Shown here: piece by piece, positions 45,748 through 55,972 of the stretch
How the letters are laid out: the number at the start of each line of letters is the position of its first letter
How positions within the stretch are numbered: position 1 is the stretch's first letter
Assembly: GCF_039595935.1 (NCBI RefSeq)
Contig: NZ_JBCNKR010000006.1
Location: forward strand, 1,426,001 to 1,490,000
DNA from: Flavobacterium sp.
Lineage (GTDB): Bacteria > Bacteroidota > Bacteroidia > Flavobacteriales > Flavobacteriaceae
Direction: 5' to 3'
Length of the DNA stretch: 64,000 nucleotides
The notes under the pieces: model-generated
Told to the model about the DNA's origin: nothing
Databases searched by the model: none
Seen by the model: the letters and a program-made list of their open reading frames with translations, nothing else
Position numbers and translations under genes: made by a program

Positions 45748-47079
45748 ATGAGGCTAGTAGTACTTGGAGGAGGAGAAAGCGGTGTTGGAACCGCGATCCT
45801 GGGAAAAAAGCAGGGATACGATGTTTTTGTGTCGGATTTTGGAAAGATAAAAGAAAGCTATAAAGAAGTTCTTATCATTAATAAAATTGCCTGGGAAGAA
45901 GAACAGCATACTGAAGATTTAATTCTAAATGCTGATGTTGTGATGAAAAGCCCCGGAATTCCGGACAAGTCTCCGATAGTAAAAAAACTAGTTGCAGCGG
46001 GAATAAAAGTGATTTCGGAAATTGAATTTGCAAAGCCTTTCACAGAAGCATTGACCATTGGAATTACAGGAAGTAACGGTAAAACAACAACAACAATGTT
46101 GACGCATCATTTGCTTAAATCGGCCGGACTCAATGTAGGCTTGGGAGGAAATATAGGAAAGAGTTTTGCCTGGCAGGTAGCCGAAAATAAATACGACGCA
46201 TACGTTCTTGAATTAAGCAGTTTTCAGTTAGACGGAATAATAGATTATAGGCCGGATATAGCAATCATAACCAATATCAGTCCGGATCATTTAGATCGAT
46301 ATGAATATAAATATGAAAATTATATCAATTCGAAGTTCCGAATAACGATGAACCAAACCGAAAGTGATTATCTCATTTACGATGCAGACGATGAGGCAAG
46401 CACAGAATGGTTAAAAAACAACAAAACAAAAGCAAAATTAATTCCTTTTTCATTGACAAAATCATTTGACGAAGGAGCTTCTATAAATAACAATAAAATG
46501 GAAATAAAGATCAACCAAGAAGAGTTTACAATGGATACAGAACACATTGCGTTAGAAGGAAAACATAATATGAAAAACGCAATGGCAGCAAGCTCTGTAG
46601 CAAAACTGATGCAAATTAGAAATGCAACGATTCGTGAAAGTTTATCTAATTTTCAAGGTGTTGAACACCGTTTAGAAAAAGTATTAAAAATCCAGAATGT
46701 ACAATATATCAACGATTCAAAAGCAACAAATGTAAACGCTACTTTTTTTGCTCTAGATAGTATGAATGTTCCAACAGTTTGGATTGTTGGTGGAGTTGAT
46801 AAAGGAAACGATTACAACGAATTAATGCCATTGGTTCGTGAAAAAGTAAAAGCAATCATTTGCTTGGGAATCGATAACCGTAAAATTATTGATGCTTTTG
46901 GAGCCGTAGTAGACATTATGGTTGAAGTAAACAACATGAACGACGCTGTAAAAACAGCTCAAAGATTAACAGAAAAAGGCGATGCAGTTTTATTATCTCC
47001 AGCCTGCGCAAGTTTCGATTTATTCGAAAACTACGAAGACAGAGGAAAACAATTTAAACAAGCAGTGCATAATTTATAA
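45748..47079 (+). CDS. murD: UDP-MurNAc-L-alanine:D-glutamate ligase MurD
   Basis: Adds D-glutamate to UDP-MurNAc-L-Ala in the cytoplasm. An N-terminal UMP-binding domain (LVVLGGGESGVGTAILG) precedes the central ATPase with TIGITGSNGKTTTTML near residue 103; ELSSFQLDGI and ITNISPDHLDRY follow, and the C-terminal domain carries INDSKATNVNATFFAL and LSPACASFDLFENYEDRG. 443 residues, normal. In the dcw cluster it is followed by an unusual insertion rather than directly by ftsW. Confidence 0.96.
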   Translation: MRLVVLGGGESGVGTAILGKKQGYDVFVSDFGKIKESYKEVLIINKIAWEEEQHTEDLILNADVVMKSPGIPDKSPIVKKLVAAGIKVISEIEFAKPFTEALTIGITGSNGKTTTTMLTHHLLKSAGLNVGLGGNIGKSFAWQVAENKYDAYVLELSSFQLDGIIDYRPDIAIITNISPDHLDRYEYKYENYINSKFRITMNQTESDYLIYDADDEASTEWLKNNKTKAKLIPFSLTKSFDEGASINNNKMEIKINQEEFTMDTEHIALEGKHNMKNAMAASSVAKLMQIRNATIRESLSNFQGVEHRLEKVLKIQNVQYINDSKATNVNATFFALDSMNVPTVWIVGGVDKGNDYNELMPLVREKVKAIICLGIDNRKIIDAFGAVVDIMVEVNNMNDAVKTAQRLTEKGDAVLLSPACASFDLFENYEDRGKQFKQAVHNL

Positions 47080-47102
47080 TTTTAGATTTTAGATTTTAGA
47101 TT
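47080..47102 (+). repeat. Heptad array (TTTTAGA)n, left partner
   Basis: Three exact 7-base units of TTTTAGA directly behind the murD stop. The inverted family members lie at 47524-47554, so the pair flanks the four-helix-bundle gene. Confidence 0.8.
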
Positions 47103-47137
47103 GTTCAATCTTTGAACTTAAAAAGTTCTTTTTGATT

Positions 47138-47503
47138 ATGACGACGGATGAAATGAAGGTGAGAACCAAAAAGTTCTCATTAATGATAATTGAATTGGCG
47201 GAGAAAATGCCAAATACAAATGTGATTAGATCAATTACTAATCAAATAGTAAGAAGTGGAACATCTGTTGGAGCAAATTACAGAGCAGTATGCAGAGCCA
47301 GAAGCGATAGAGAATTTGTAGCTAAAATGAATATTGTTTTAGAAGAAGCAGATGAAACTTTGTTTTGGTTAGAAATTATAAAAGAAAAAATGTGGATTGC
47401 AAAATCTGAATTAGAAATAATTTGGAAAGAAGGAAATGAACTGACTGCCATTTTTGTAAGTAGTTTAAAAACAGTAAACAACAGGATAAATAGTAAAAAT
47501 TAG
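47138..47503 (+). CDS. Four-helix-bundle protein (S23/IVS-encoded family)
   Basis: A 121-residue protein of the family first known from intervening sequences in 23S rRNA genes of Leptospira and others (four helix bundle protein, related to the accessory protein Avd). Visible signature: IIELAEKMPNTNVIRSITNQ, IVRSGTSVGANYRAVCRARS, FVAKMNIVLEEADETLFWLE. ATG 47138 is preferred over TTG 47132. The molecular function is unknown. It interrupts the usual murD-ftsW junction, is flanked by inverted heptad arrays, and reads in the same direction as the cluster, so it may be an inserted passenger. Confidence 0.88.
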   Translation: MTTDEMKVRTKKFSLMIIELAEKMPNTNVIRSITNQIVRSGTSVGANYRAVCRARSDREFVAKMNIVLEEADETLFWLEIIKEKMWIAKSELEIIWKEGNELTAIFVSSLKTVNNRINSKN

Positions 47504-47523
47504 TTTAAAGGTTTAGGAAGAAA

Positions 47524-47554
47524 AAATCTGAAATCTAAATTCTAAAATCTAAAA
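47524..47554 (+). repeat. Heptad array (AAATCTA)n, right partner
   Basis: Units AAATCTG, AAATCTA, AATTCTA, AAATCTA run up to one base before the ftsW ATG. They are the reverse complement of the TTTTAGA array at 47080 with one mismatch over 23 bases. Confidence 0.8.
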
Positions 47555-47555
47555 T

Positions 47556-48875
47556 ATGAAGGAGCTGGTAAACAAATTAAAAGGAGACAGGGTAATATGG
47601 TCATTCGTGGCTTTATTGGCGTTGTTTTCATTTATGCCTGTTTTTAGTGCAAGTAGTAATCTGGCGTACATAGGTCACGGAACCGGAAATACCTTGGGTT
47701 ATTTAGTAAAACACCTAGCTCACGTTTGTATTGGTTTCCTGATTATTTACTGGGTTCACAAAGTACCGTATCATTATTTTAGAGCGATTTCTAAAATTGC
47801 GCTTCCAATAGTTTGGTTGTTGTTGTTGTATACTTTGTTGAAAGGAACCGTAATTGCAGGAGCCAATGCCAGCCGTTGGATTCAGGTGCCGTTCATTGGG
47901 ATCACGTTTCAGACATCAACATTAGCGGCAAGCGTATTGTTTATTTACGTAGCACGTTATTTGTCGAAAACCAAAGAAGAAAATGAGCCGTTTCAAACCT
48001 CATTCATTCAGCTTTGGGTTCCGGTATTTATCACATTAGCATTAATATTACCAGCTAACTTTTCGACAACAGCGTTGATTTTTTCAATGGTAATGATGCT
48101 CACGTTTATTGGGAAATATCCATTAAAATATATTGCGTTTATTATTGGTTCAGGAGTTATAATGCTGGCGTTTTTCCTTTTGGTAGCAAAAGCATTTCCG
48201 GATTCAAGATTCTTCAGCAGGGTTTCAACATGGGAAAGCCGTATTATGAACTTTACCACAGATAAACCAGATGAAGATGATTATCAAATTGAAAAAGCAA
48301 AAATTGCAATTGCCTCAGGAAGATTAGGCGGATTAGGACCGGGAAAAAGCGTTCAGAAAAACTTTTTACCACAATCATCTTCCGATTTTATTTATGCGAT
48401 TGTAGTAGAAGAATATGGTTTAGTCGGCGGAGTTTCAATATTACTGTTGTATTTATTATTGTTATTCCGATTTGTAATCGCCTCACATAAAGCCAATACA
48501 TTATTCGGAAAATTAGTCGTCGTCGGTCTCGGATTTCCGATGATATTTCAGGCGATGATTAACATGGCGGTTGCCGTAGAATTGCTGCCGGTAACAGGGC
48601 AGACACTTCCGCTGATAAGTTCCGGAGGTAGTTCAATCTGGATGACTTGTTTCTCACTTGGAATTATCATTAGTGTAACCAAGAAAGAAGAAGAAATCGC
48701 CGAAGAACAACAAGAAAAAGAAAGAAGAAAAGAAGCGCTTCAAAGATTGATAGACAAAGAACTAGCCGAAGAAGATCTGCCGGTAGATGAAAGAGAAGAA
48801 ATTTACGAAGAAGAAGCAATGTATTCAATTCAGGATAATTCAAGAAATCCGATGAATGCAGTTTTAAATAAATAA
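47556..48875 (+). CDS. ftsW: Septal peptidoglycan polymerase FtsW
   Basis: A SEDS-family glycosyltransferase that polymerises lipid II at the septum with its partner PBP. The 439-residue protein has about ten membrane helices; signature stretches include [40 protein letters not shown] with [14 protein letters not shown], and [21 protein letters not shown] charged cytoplasmic tail of about 60 residues rich in Glu/Lys follows the last helix and is longer than usual. Confidence 0.95.
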   Translation: MKELVNKLKGDRVIWSFVALLALFSFMPVFSASSNLAYIGHGTGNTLGYLVKHLAHVCIGFLIIYWVHKVPYHYFRAISKIALPIVWLLLLYTLLKGTVIAGANASRWIQVPFIGITFQTSTLAASVLFIYVARYLSKTKEENEPFQTSFIQLWVPVFITLALILPANFSTTALIFSMVMMLTFIGKYPLKYIAFIIGSGVIMLAFFLLVAKAFPDSRFFSRVSTWESRIMNFTTDKPDEDDYQIEKAKIAIASGRLGGLGPGKSVQKNFLPQSSSDFIYAIVVEEYGLVGGVSILLLYLLLLFRFVIASHKANTLFGKLVVVGLGFPMIFQAMINMAVAVELLPVTGQTLPLISSGGSSIWMTCFSLGIIISVTKKEEEIAEEQQEKERRKEALQRLIDKELAEEDLPVDEREEIYEEEAMYSIQDNSRNPMNAVLNK

Positions 48876-48891
48876 AAGGATAAAACTAGTT

Positions 48892-49977
48892 ATGACAAAG
48901 CATAAATTCATACTAAGCGGAGGAGGAACAGGAGGACATATTTATCCTGCAATTGCGATTGCAAACGAATTAAAATCACAATTTCCGGATGCTGAATTTC
49001 TTTTTGTAGGTGCCAAAGACAAAATGGAAATGCAAAAAGTGCCTCAGGCTGGTTACGAAATAAAAGGTCTTTGGATCGCCGGTTTACAGCGAAAACTGAC
49101 TTTACAAAATATGATGTTTCCTTTAAAACTAGCAAGCAGTTTATTAGAGTCAAGAAGAATCATTAAAAAATTCAAACCTAATGTAGTTATTGGAACGGGA
49201 GGTTTTGCCAGCGGACCATTATTGCAGGCGGCAGGGTCGGCTGGAATTCCGACAGTAATTCAGGAACAGAATTCTTTTCCGGGAATCACCAATAAATTGC
49301 TAAGCAAAAAAGCCAATGCAATTTGTGTAGCATATGAAAATTTAGAAAGATTTTTTCCAAAAGAGAAAATCGTTTTGACAGGAAATCCGGTTCGCCAGGA
49401 TTTAATTGATATCGAAAGCAAACGAGATGAAGCTATTGCTTTTTACGGTTTAGACCCAAATAAAAAAACACTGTTGATTTTGGGAGGAAGTTTAGGAGCG
49501 AGAAGAATCAATCAGTTAATTGAAAAAGAATTGCCAAATTTTCTTTCGCAAGATGTTCAAATAATCTGGCAATGCGGAAAATTATATTTTGAAGATTACA
49601 AAAAACACAATCAACCAAACGTAAAAGTGGTTGATTTTATTGAAAGAATGGATTTTGTTTATGCCGCTGCAGATGTGATAATTTCGAGAGCAGGAGCGTC
49701 ATCAGTTTCAGAATTATGCATTGTGGGTAAACCGGTCATTTTTATTCCGTCTCCAAATGTAGCTGAAGATCACCAAACTAAAAATGCACAGGCAATTGTA
49801 GAAGCCAAAGGTGCAATTTTGTTGAAAGAATCTGAGCTGGACAGCGAGTTTAGCATTGTTTTTGAAGCGCTGCTGAAAGATGATGGAAAACAAAAACAAT
49901 TAAGTGCCAATATTAAAAAATTGGCAAAACCAGATGCAACAAAAGTGATTGTGGAAGAAATTAAAAAGTTGTTATAA
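48892..49977 (+). CDS. murG: UDP-GlcNAc:lipid I N-acetylglucosamine transferase MurG
   Basis: Converts lipid I to lipid II on the inner face of the membrane. The glycine-rich acceptor loop [15 protein letters not shown] lies near residue 11; [45 protein letters not shown] and [13 protein letters not shown] (donor-site segment) are all typical. 361 residues, normal length. It is followed by a 199-base gap before murC that has a small hairpin (AGGCTT-AA-AGCCT) but no gene. Confidence 0.95.
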   Translation: MTKHKFILSGGGTGGHIYPAIAIANELKSQFPDAEFLFVGAKDKMEMQKVPQAGYEIKGLWIAGLQRKLTLQNMMFPLKLASSLLESRRIIKKFKPNVVIGTGGFASGPLLQAAGSAGIPTVIQEQNSFPGITNKLLSKKANAICVAYENLERFFPKEKIVLTGNPVRQDLIDIESKRDEAIAFYGLDPNKKTLLILGGSLGARRINQLIEKELPNFLSQDVQIIWQCGKLYFEDYKKHNQPNVKVVDFIERMDFVYAAADVIISRAGASSVSELCIVGKPVIFIPSPNVAEDHQTKNAQAIVEAKGAILLKESELDSEFSIVFEALLKDDGKQKQLSANIKKLAKPDATKVIVEEIKKLL

Positions 49978-50176
49978 TATAACTTTTTAGAAAAATTATG
50001 AAACATTCAGAGAATTGTCGAATAGTATTTTAGGCAATTTTGGTTAGAAAAGAACGAAAAAATATAAAAGCTTAATTACTAGTTTTTTATAAAATTATAA
50101 GTGGTAAATGAGTTTGAAAATAGGATTAAATTTTAAGGCTTAAAGCCTAAAACATAATGCTTAAAGCAAAATTAAA

Positions 50177-51526
50177 ATGAATTTAAATCAAATACAGAAC
50201 GTTTATTTTATTGGTATTGGAGGCATCGGAATGAGTGCCCTGGCCCGCTATTTCAAATACATAGGAAAACAGGTTTCAGGTTACGACAAAACACCATCAA
50301 TGCTTACTAGTGAATTAATCGAAAGCGGTATTGATATTCATTTTGAAGACAATATTAGTTTAATTCCGAGTGATTATTATGTAGAGAATACACTTGTGAT
50401 TTTTACGCCGGCAGTTCCAAAAACGCACTCAGAGTGGAATTATTTTATTGAAAGAAACTACCAAATTAAAAAACGTGCCGAGGTATTAGGGATTATCACC
50501 AAAGACACTTTTAGTTTCGCTGTTGCCGGAACACATGGCAAAACCACAACATCAAGTATTTTAGGACATATTCTATACGAAAGCGGGGCTGATGTTACGG
50601 CATTTGTAGGCGGAATTGTAGAGAATTATAATTCTAATTTAATTGGAAACGGAAAAACTGTAACCGTTGTAGAAGCAGATGAATTTGATCGTTCGTTCCT
50701 GCATTTACATCCTAATATTGCCTGCGTAACCTCAATGGACGCAGACCATTTGGATATTTACGGAACAAGTGATGCTATCCAGGCTTCATTTGTAGAATTT
50801 GCTTCGAAAGTAGAAGATAAAAGTAAATTATTTATAACCAAAGAATTGCCTCTTGAAGGTGTTCAGTGCGCTATAAATGAAGATGCCGTTTATAAAGCTT
50901 ATAATGTTCGAATTGAAGACGGAAGTTATGTTTTTGATGTGCAGACGCCATCAGAAATCATGAAAGATCTTCGTTTCGGGCTGCCGGGAAAACACAATTT
51001 AATGAATGGGTTAATGGCTATTGCAATGGCGAAAACGTATGGCACCCCAACCGACGCCATTGCAAAAGCTATTGCCTCATTTAACGGAATTAGAAGACGT
51101 TTTTCTTATCAAATTAAATCTGATAATTTAGTTTACATAGATGATTATGCACATCATCCAACAGAAATAAATGCTGTTCATCAGGCAGTTAGAGAATTAT
51201 ATCCGGGACGCAAAGTTCTGGCAGTTTTCCAGCCGCATTTGTTCAGCAGAACAAGAGATTTCGCCGACGGTTTTGCCGAAAGCCTTTCTCAGTTTGATGA
51301 AGTGTTTTTAATGGATATTTATCCGGCACGCGAATTACCGATGGAAGGGATTACATCGCCATGGCTGCTGGAAAAAATGACCAATTCGAACAAAAAAATT
51401 GTTGCAAAAGAAGATTTATTAGCGGAAATCAAAGCCAGTGATGCGCCAATAATTGTAACAATAGGAGCTGGTGATATTGGTGAAATGGTACCGTCAATCA
51501 AAAAAATGCTAAATGAAAATATTTAA
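50177..51526 (+). CDS. murC: UDP-MurNAc:L-alanine ligase MurC
   Basis: Adds the first amino acid to UDP-MurNAc. The N-terminus FIGIGGIGMSALARYF is the nucleotide-sugar-binding loop; the ATPase loop FAVAGTHGKTTTSSILGH lies near residue 110; VVEADEFDRSFLHL and TSMDADHLDIYG follow; the C-terminus has IDDYAHHPTEINAV and VFQPHLFSRTRDFADGFA. 449 residues, normal length. The stop overlaps the ftsQ start by 14 bases. Confidence 0.96.
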   Translation: MNLNQIQNVYFIGIGGIGMSALARYFKYIGKQVSGYDKTPSMLTSELIESGIDIHFEDNISLIPSDYYVENTLVIFTPAVPKTHSEWNYFIERNYQIKKRAEVLGIITKDTFSFAVAGTHGKTTTSSILGHILYESGADVTAFVGGIVENYNSNLIGNGKTVTVVEADEFDRSFLHLHPNIACVTSMDADHLDIYGTSDAIQASFVEFASKVEDKSKLFITKELPLEGVQCAINEDAVYKAYNVRIEDGSYVFDVQTPSEIMKDLRFGLPGKHNLMNGLMAIAMAKTYGTPTDAIAKAIASFNGIRRRFSYQIKSDNLVYIDDYAHHPTEINAVHQAVRELYPGRKVLAVFQPHLFSRTRDFADGFAESLSQFDEVFLMDIYPARELPMEGITSPWLLEKMTNSNKKIVAKEDLLAEIKASDAPIIVTIGAGDIGEMVPSIKKMLNENI

Positions 51527-52235
51527 TTGGACAAATATTCGATTAGTACTCATTTTAGGGCTCGTACTTTTTTTATATTCTTTCGCTCAGCACCGAAATG
51601 GAGATAGAAAATTAAAAAAATCTATGGTCGTTTTTGTAGGAGAAAATACGCTGTTTGTAAAACCGGAAACGGTTAATAAATTGTTGATAGAAAATAAAAG
51701 GGACGCTTCCAGTATTAGAAAAGATGAAGTAGATTTGAATAAGATAGAAAAAAACCTTGATACGCAAGACATGATTGAGAAGTCAGATGTTTTTGTAAGT
51801 ATCGACGGCGTTCTAAAAGCGGTAGTAAAACAGAAGACACCAATAGCGCGAGTTTATGATGGTGATCGCTCTTTTTATATTGACTATGAGGGTAATAAAA
51901 TGCCCTTGTCAGATAATTTTACGGCGCGAGTTCCTCTTGTTTCAGGGGCAATAAATGAAAAAAATAACGAAGATTTAGCAGCTTTATTTCGCACAATTTA
52001 CGACGATGCGTTTTTGAAAAAAAACATCATTGCAATACAAATTATGCCTAATGGCAGCCTAAAAATGTTTAATCGAAACTATGATTACTTCATAGATTTT
52101 GGTCGTACAATGAATGTTGATAAAAAATTTAGAAACTATAAGGCCTTTTTTCAAAAAGCAGTTTTAGATAGTTCGTTATACAAATACAGCAAGATTGACC
52201 TTAGGTTTACGGAACAAGTAGTTTGCACAAAATAA
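51513..52235 (+). CDS. ftsQ: Cell division protein FtsQ
   Basis: A 240-residue bitopic membrane protein: a short cytoplasmic start, one helix (IRLVLILGLVLFLYSFAQ) and a periplasmic part with POTRA/FtsQ features (FVGENTLFVKPETVNKLLIE, VFVSIDGVLKAVVKQKTPIA, RSFYIDYEGNKMPLSDNF). FtsQ joins FtsL in the divisome core. Sequence conservation is low in this family; placement between murC and ftsA is decisive. It overlaps murC and lies six bases before ftsA. Confidence 0.9.
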   Translation: MKIFNWTNIRLVLILGLVLFLYSFAQHRNGDRKLKKSMVVFVGENTLFVKPETVNKLLIENKRDASSIRKDEVDLNKIEKNLDTQDMIEKSDVFVSIDGVLKAVVKQKTPIARVYDGDRSFYIDYEGNKMPLSDNFTARVPLVSGAINEKNNEDLAALFRTIYDDAFLKKNIIAIQIMPNGSLKMFNRNYDYFIDFGRTMNVDKKFRNYKAFFQKAVLDSSLYKYSKIDLRFTEQVVCTK

Positions 52236-52241
52236 TAGAAA

Positions 52242-53651
52242 ATGGAAAAAGATAATATTGCAGTAGGTCTAGATATTGGAACAACAAAGATAGTTGCCAT
52301 GATAGGCAAAAAGAATGAGTATGGCAAATTGGAAATTTTGGGTATTGGTAAATCCAAAAGTTTAGGCGTTGCCAGAGGTGTTGTAAACAACATCACTCAA
52401 ACTATTCAGTCTATTCAGCAAGCAATACTTGAAGCAGAAAATAATTCAGGTTACAAAATAAAAGATGTCGTTGTGGGTATCGCCGGACAACACATTAGAA
52501 GTATTCAGCATACAGATTACATCAGCCGTAATAATCCGGAAGAAGTAATTGGCGAAAAAGATATTCAGCTTCTAATCGATCAGGTTAATAAACTGGCGAT
52601 GTTGCCGGGAGAAGAAATTATTCACGTTCTGCCGCAGGAATTTAAAATTGACGGACAATCTGAAATTAAAGAACCTATCGGAATGTACGGCGGAAGACTT
52701 GAATCTAGTTTTCACGTTGTAGTAGGGCAGGCTTCTTCAATCAGAAATGTTGGAAGATGTATTCAGAGTTCAGGAATTGAATTATCAGGATTAACATTAG
52801 AACCATTAGCTTCGGCAGATGCTGTTTTAAGTCAGGAAGAAAAAGAAGCTGGAGTTGCACTTATCGATATTGGAGGTGGAACAACCGATTTAGCGATCTT
52901 TAAAGACGGAATTATTCGTCATACCGCTGTAATTCCTTTCGGAGGAAATGTAATTACAGATGATATTAAAGAAGGCTGTTCGATTATCGAAAAACAAGCA
53001 GAGCTTTTAAAAATAAAATTTGGGTCAGCCTGGCCGGGAGAAAACAAAGACAACGAAATTGTTTCAATTCCAGGTTTAAGAGGAAGAGAGCCAAAAGAGA
53101 TTTCATTAAAAAATCTTTCTAAAATTATCCATGCCCGAGTAGTGGAAATCGTAGAACAGGTTTTTGCAGAAATCAAAGCTTACGGACACGAAGATCCACG
53201 CAAAAAATTAATTGCAGGAATTGTTCTTACAGGTGGAGGTGCTCAATTAAAACACATTAAGCAGTTAGTTGAATACATCACCGGAATGGACACCAGAATT
53301 GGATATCCAAATGAGCATTTAGCAGGAAATTCAAGCGAAGAAATTTCAAGTCCGTTATTTGCAACAGCAGTTGGTTTAGTAATGAACAGCATCGAAAATA
53401 GAACGCAAAGTGCTATTAGAATGGAAGTTGTAAATGAACAGCCAAAAGTGGTTTACAGAAATGTAGAACCGCCTGTACAACAGCGATACGAAGTAGAAGA
53501 AAACTACGTTGAGAAAGTAGAAACTATCGAACAGCCAAGAGAAGTAAAAACAGTAAAGGCTGGTGCAGAATCTACAGAAACAAAAATCAGGAGATCATTT
53601 TTTGATAGATATGTCGATAAAATCAAAGATTTTTTAGACAACGCAGAATAA
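52242..53651 (+). CDS. ftsA: Cell division protein FtsA
   Basis: An actin-like ATPase that tethers FtsZ to the membrane. The phosphate-1 loop GLDIGTTKIVAMIG lies at residue 8; SHS2-type 1C domain segments follow (VVGIAGQHIRSIQHTDYISR); phosphate-2 is ALIDIGGGTTDLAIF near 206 and the adenosine loop IVLTGGGAQLKHI near 328. The C-terminal amphipathic helix RSFFDRYVDKIKDFLDNAE is the membrane-targeting sequence. A variable linker of about 60 residues rich in Glu/Val precedes it. Confidence 0.96.
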   Translation: MEKDNIAVGLDIGTTKIVAMIGKKNEYGKLEILGIGKSKSLGVARGVVNNITQTIQSIQQAILEAENNSGYKIKDVVVGIAGQHIRSIQHTDYISRNNPEEVIGEKDIQLLIDQVNKLAMLPGEEIIHVLPQEFKIDGQSEIKEPIGMYGGRLESSFHVVVGQASSIRNVGRCIQSSGIELSGLTLEPLASADAVLSQEEKEAGVALIDIGGGTTDLAIFKDGIIRHTAVIPFGGNVITDDIKEGCSIIEKQAELLKIKFGSAWPGENKDNEIVSIPGLRGREPKEISLKNLSKIIHARVVEIVEQVFAEIKAYGHEDPRKKLIAGIVLTGGGAQLKHIKQLVEYITGMDTRIGYPNEHLAGNSSEEISSPLFATAVGLVMNSIENRTQSAIRMEVVNEQPKVVYRNVEPPVQQRYEVEENYVEKVETIEQPREVKTVKAGAESTETKIRRSFFDRYVDKIKDFLDNAE

Positions 53652-53729
53652 TAAAAGAGAAGGATTACTTTCTTGCCCCAAGTCAAGAGGTAAAAAATGT
53701 ATTAAATAAGAATTTCAAAAACCAAAAAG

Positions 53730-55706
53730 ATGATGAGCAACTCAGAATTTGGAAGTATTTCATTTGATTTACCGAAAAATCAATCAAATGTAATCAAAGT
53801 AATAGGTGTAGGCGGAGGAGGCAGTAATGCCATCAACCACATGTTTAAACAGGGTATTAAAGGGGTAGATTTTATAGTTTGTAATACTGATTCTCAGGCA
53901 TTACAAAATAGTTCAGTGCCTAACAAAATTCAGTTAGGAGTAAATTTAACAGAAGGTCTTGGAGCAGGAGCAAATCCTGATGTAGGACAACAATCGGCTA
54001 TTGAGAGCATCGCTGACATTGAAAAAATGTTAGACCGCGGGACTAAAATGGTATTTATTACCGCTGGTATGGGTGGAGGAACCGGTACTGGTGCAGCTCC
54101 CGTTATTGCACAATTAGCAAAAGAAAGAGAAATCCTTACAGTAGGTATCGTGACAATTCCGTTTCAGTTTGAAGGGAAAGTACGTCAGGAGCAGGCATTA
54201 TTAGGAATCGAAAAATTACGTAAACAAGTTGACTCTTTAATTGTTATCAACAACAATAAATTAAGAGAAGTTTACGGAAATTTAGGTTTCAAAGCCGGAT
54301 TCTCTAAAGCAGATGAAGTTTTGGCAACAGCCTCTAGAGGTATTGCCGAAGTTATTACGCACCACTATACCCAAAATATCGATTTACGTGATGCCAAAAC
54401 CGTTTTGGCAAACAGCGGAACGGCTATTATGGGATCTGCTGTGGCGCAGGGAGAAAACAGAGCCAAAGATGCAATCGTATCAGCATTGGATTCTCCATTA
54501 TTAAATGATAACAAAATTACAGGTGCCAAAAACGTATTGTTGCTTATCGTTTCTGGATCTGATGAAATAACGCTTGACGAAATCGGAGAAATCAATGATC
54601 ACATTCAGGCAGAAGCAGGTTATAATGCAAATATCATTATGGGGGTTGGAGAAGACGAAAGCCTTGGTGATGCTATTGCTGTAACTATTATTGCTACTGG
54701 TTTTGATGTTGAACAGCAAAACGAAATTGTTAATACAGAGCCTAAAAAAATCATTCATACGTTAGAAGATGAGCAGAGAAGTGTTCATAATTTAACAAAC
54801 AAACCACTTGCTTCTTTTGATTTGAATGCAGAAACACCGACTGCAAAATCAGAAGAGAAAGTTATTTTTGATTTAATGGAAGATACGGTTGCTCCCGTAC
54901 AAGCTCCAGTTGCTCCGATAACACCAACAATCAATCAGGAAGAATTGATTGTAATGTCTGAGTTTATTAAAAACCTGGACGTAACTTTTGAAATCGTTTC
55001 GCCAATTACTGATATTGATTTTAAAATTACAACTCCGGCGGCGCAGACGGTTCAGGAAGTAAAACCAGTACAGCAGAGAACTTTTGAAAGAGAAGAACAA
55101 ACAACTTTTTCATTTGATCTTCCGCTTTTCAAATCAGAGCCAGAAGTTAAAAGAGAGCCAGTTGCAGAACAGGATAATAAAATTGTTTTTGAACTGACAA
55201 ACGAAACTCGTAACATTAAAGTAAACGATCCGGTTTCATTTGTGCCTGTAACAGAACTTTCTGACAACGGAATCATCAAATATTCTCTTGAAGAATATAT
55301 GGAAGTTGAAAATGAATTAACATCTTCAAAACCAGTTGAAAAAGTGGTTGAAGATACGGTTCCGGAAGAATTGAACATCACTCTGAAACCAAGAGCTGAT
55401 TTTGCAAGTCAGCCAGATTTTACAACAACTTCAGAAGTTTCTCCAATGGAATTAACAATTGAAGAAACACTTCGTTTAAGAGCAGAAGAAAGAAGAAAGA
55501 AACTAAAAGAATTTAATTATAAATTCCACAATAACGTTTCAAGAATCGATGAGCTGGAAAAAGAGCCGGCTTATAAAAGATTAGGAATCGATTTATCGAA
55601 TTCACAATCAAATAATACAAATTCGAGAATCTCAGTAGGAACTGATAGTAACAACGATTTGCAATTGCGTTCAAATAATTCATTTTTGCACGACAACGTA
55701 GATTAA
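53730..55706 (+). CDS. ftsZ: Cell division GTPase FtsZ
   Basis: Forms the Z ring. The tubulin signature GMGGGTGTGAAPVIAQLAKE lies near residue 113; VIGVGGGGSNAINHMF, DAKTVLANSGTAIMG and the T7 loop region NIIMGVGEDESLGDAI are present. The GTPase core ends at about residue 330; a very long acidic linker (about 330-610) precedes the C-terminal peptide region ELEKEPAYKRLGIDLS. The total of 658 residues is far above the 380 or so of E. coli but is usual for flavobacteria. The start may be the second of two adjacent ATGs. A terminator follows. Confidence 0.96.
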   Translation: MMSNSEFGSISFDLPKNQSNVIKVIGVGGGGSNAINHMFKQGIKGVDFIVCNTDSQALQNSSVPNKIQLGVNLTEGLGAGANPDVGQQSAIESIADIEKMLDRGTKMVFITAGMGGGTGTGAAPVIAQLAKEREILTVGIVTIPFQFEGKVRQEQALLGIEKLRKQVDSLIVINNNKLREVYGNLGFKAGFSKADEVLATASRGIAEVITHHYTQNIDLRDAKTVLANSGTAIMGSAVAQGENRAKDAIVSALDSPLLNDNKITGAKNVLLLIVSGSDEITLDEIGEINDHIQAEAGYNANIIMGVGEDESLGDAIAVTIIATGFDVEQQNEIVNTEPKKIIHTLEDEQRSVHNLTNKPLASFDLNAETPTAKSEEKVIFDLMEDTVAPVQAPVAPITPTINQEELIVMSEFIKNLDVTFEIVSPITDIDFKITTPAAQTVQEVKPVQQRTFEREEQTTFSFDLPLFKSEPEVKREPVAEQDNKIVFELTNETRNIKVNDPVSFVPVTELSDNGIIKYSLEEYMEVENELTSSKPVEKVVEDTVPEELNITLKPRADFASQPDFTTTSEVSPMELTIEETLRLRAEERRKKLKEFNYKFHNNVSRIDELEKEPAYKRLGIDLSNSQSNNTNSRISVGTDSNNDLQLRSNNSFLHDNVD

Positions 55707-55730
55707 TTTTTACAATCTTAATATAAGGAT

Positions 55731-55769
55731 AGCCCGAAAATTGGATTTAATTTTCGGGTTATTTTTTTT
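55731..55769 (+). terminator. Terminator of the dcw cluster
   Basis: Stem AGCCCGAAAATT/AATTTTCGGGTT with a short loop, then a run of T. Confidence 0.8.
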
Positions 55770-55824
55770 ATCTTCGCACAGAATTTAGAAATTTGACTTT
55801 TAAATAGTACTTTTAAAATAATAT

Positions 55825-55887
55825 TGTCACCCTGAGCGTAGTCGAAGGGTTTCTTTTTCGGAAAGGACTTCGACTCAGCCTGACAAA
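55825..55887. repeat. REP-like hairpin (GTCA-CTGAGC family), second copy
   Basis: TGTCACCCTGAGCGTAGTCG at 55825 and the inverted GGACTTCGACTCAGCCTGACA at 55865-55885 form an imperfect hairpin related to 5829-5892. Confidence 0.65.
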
Positions 55888-55972
55888 TGTTTATTATTTA
55901 TAAAAAGTCGAGAACAACTTTCAATACAAATATCAATTTATAAGCAAAAGCTTATTTAAATAAAACATAAAG

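Noticed and set aside
47080..47554. Four-helix-bundle gene as part of an rRNA intervening sequence
   Set aside because: There is no rRNA nearby; it lies in the dcw cluster, so only the protein family is shared.
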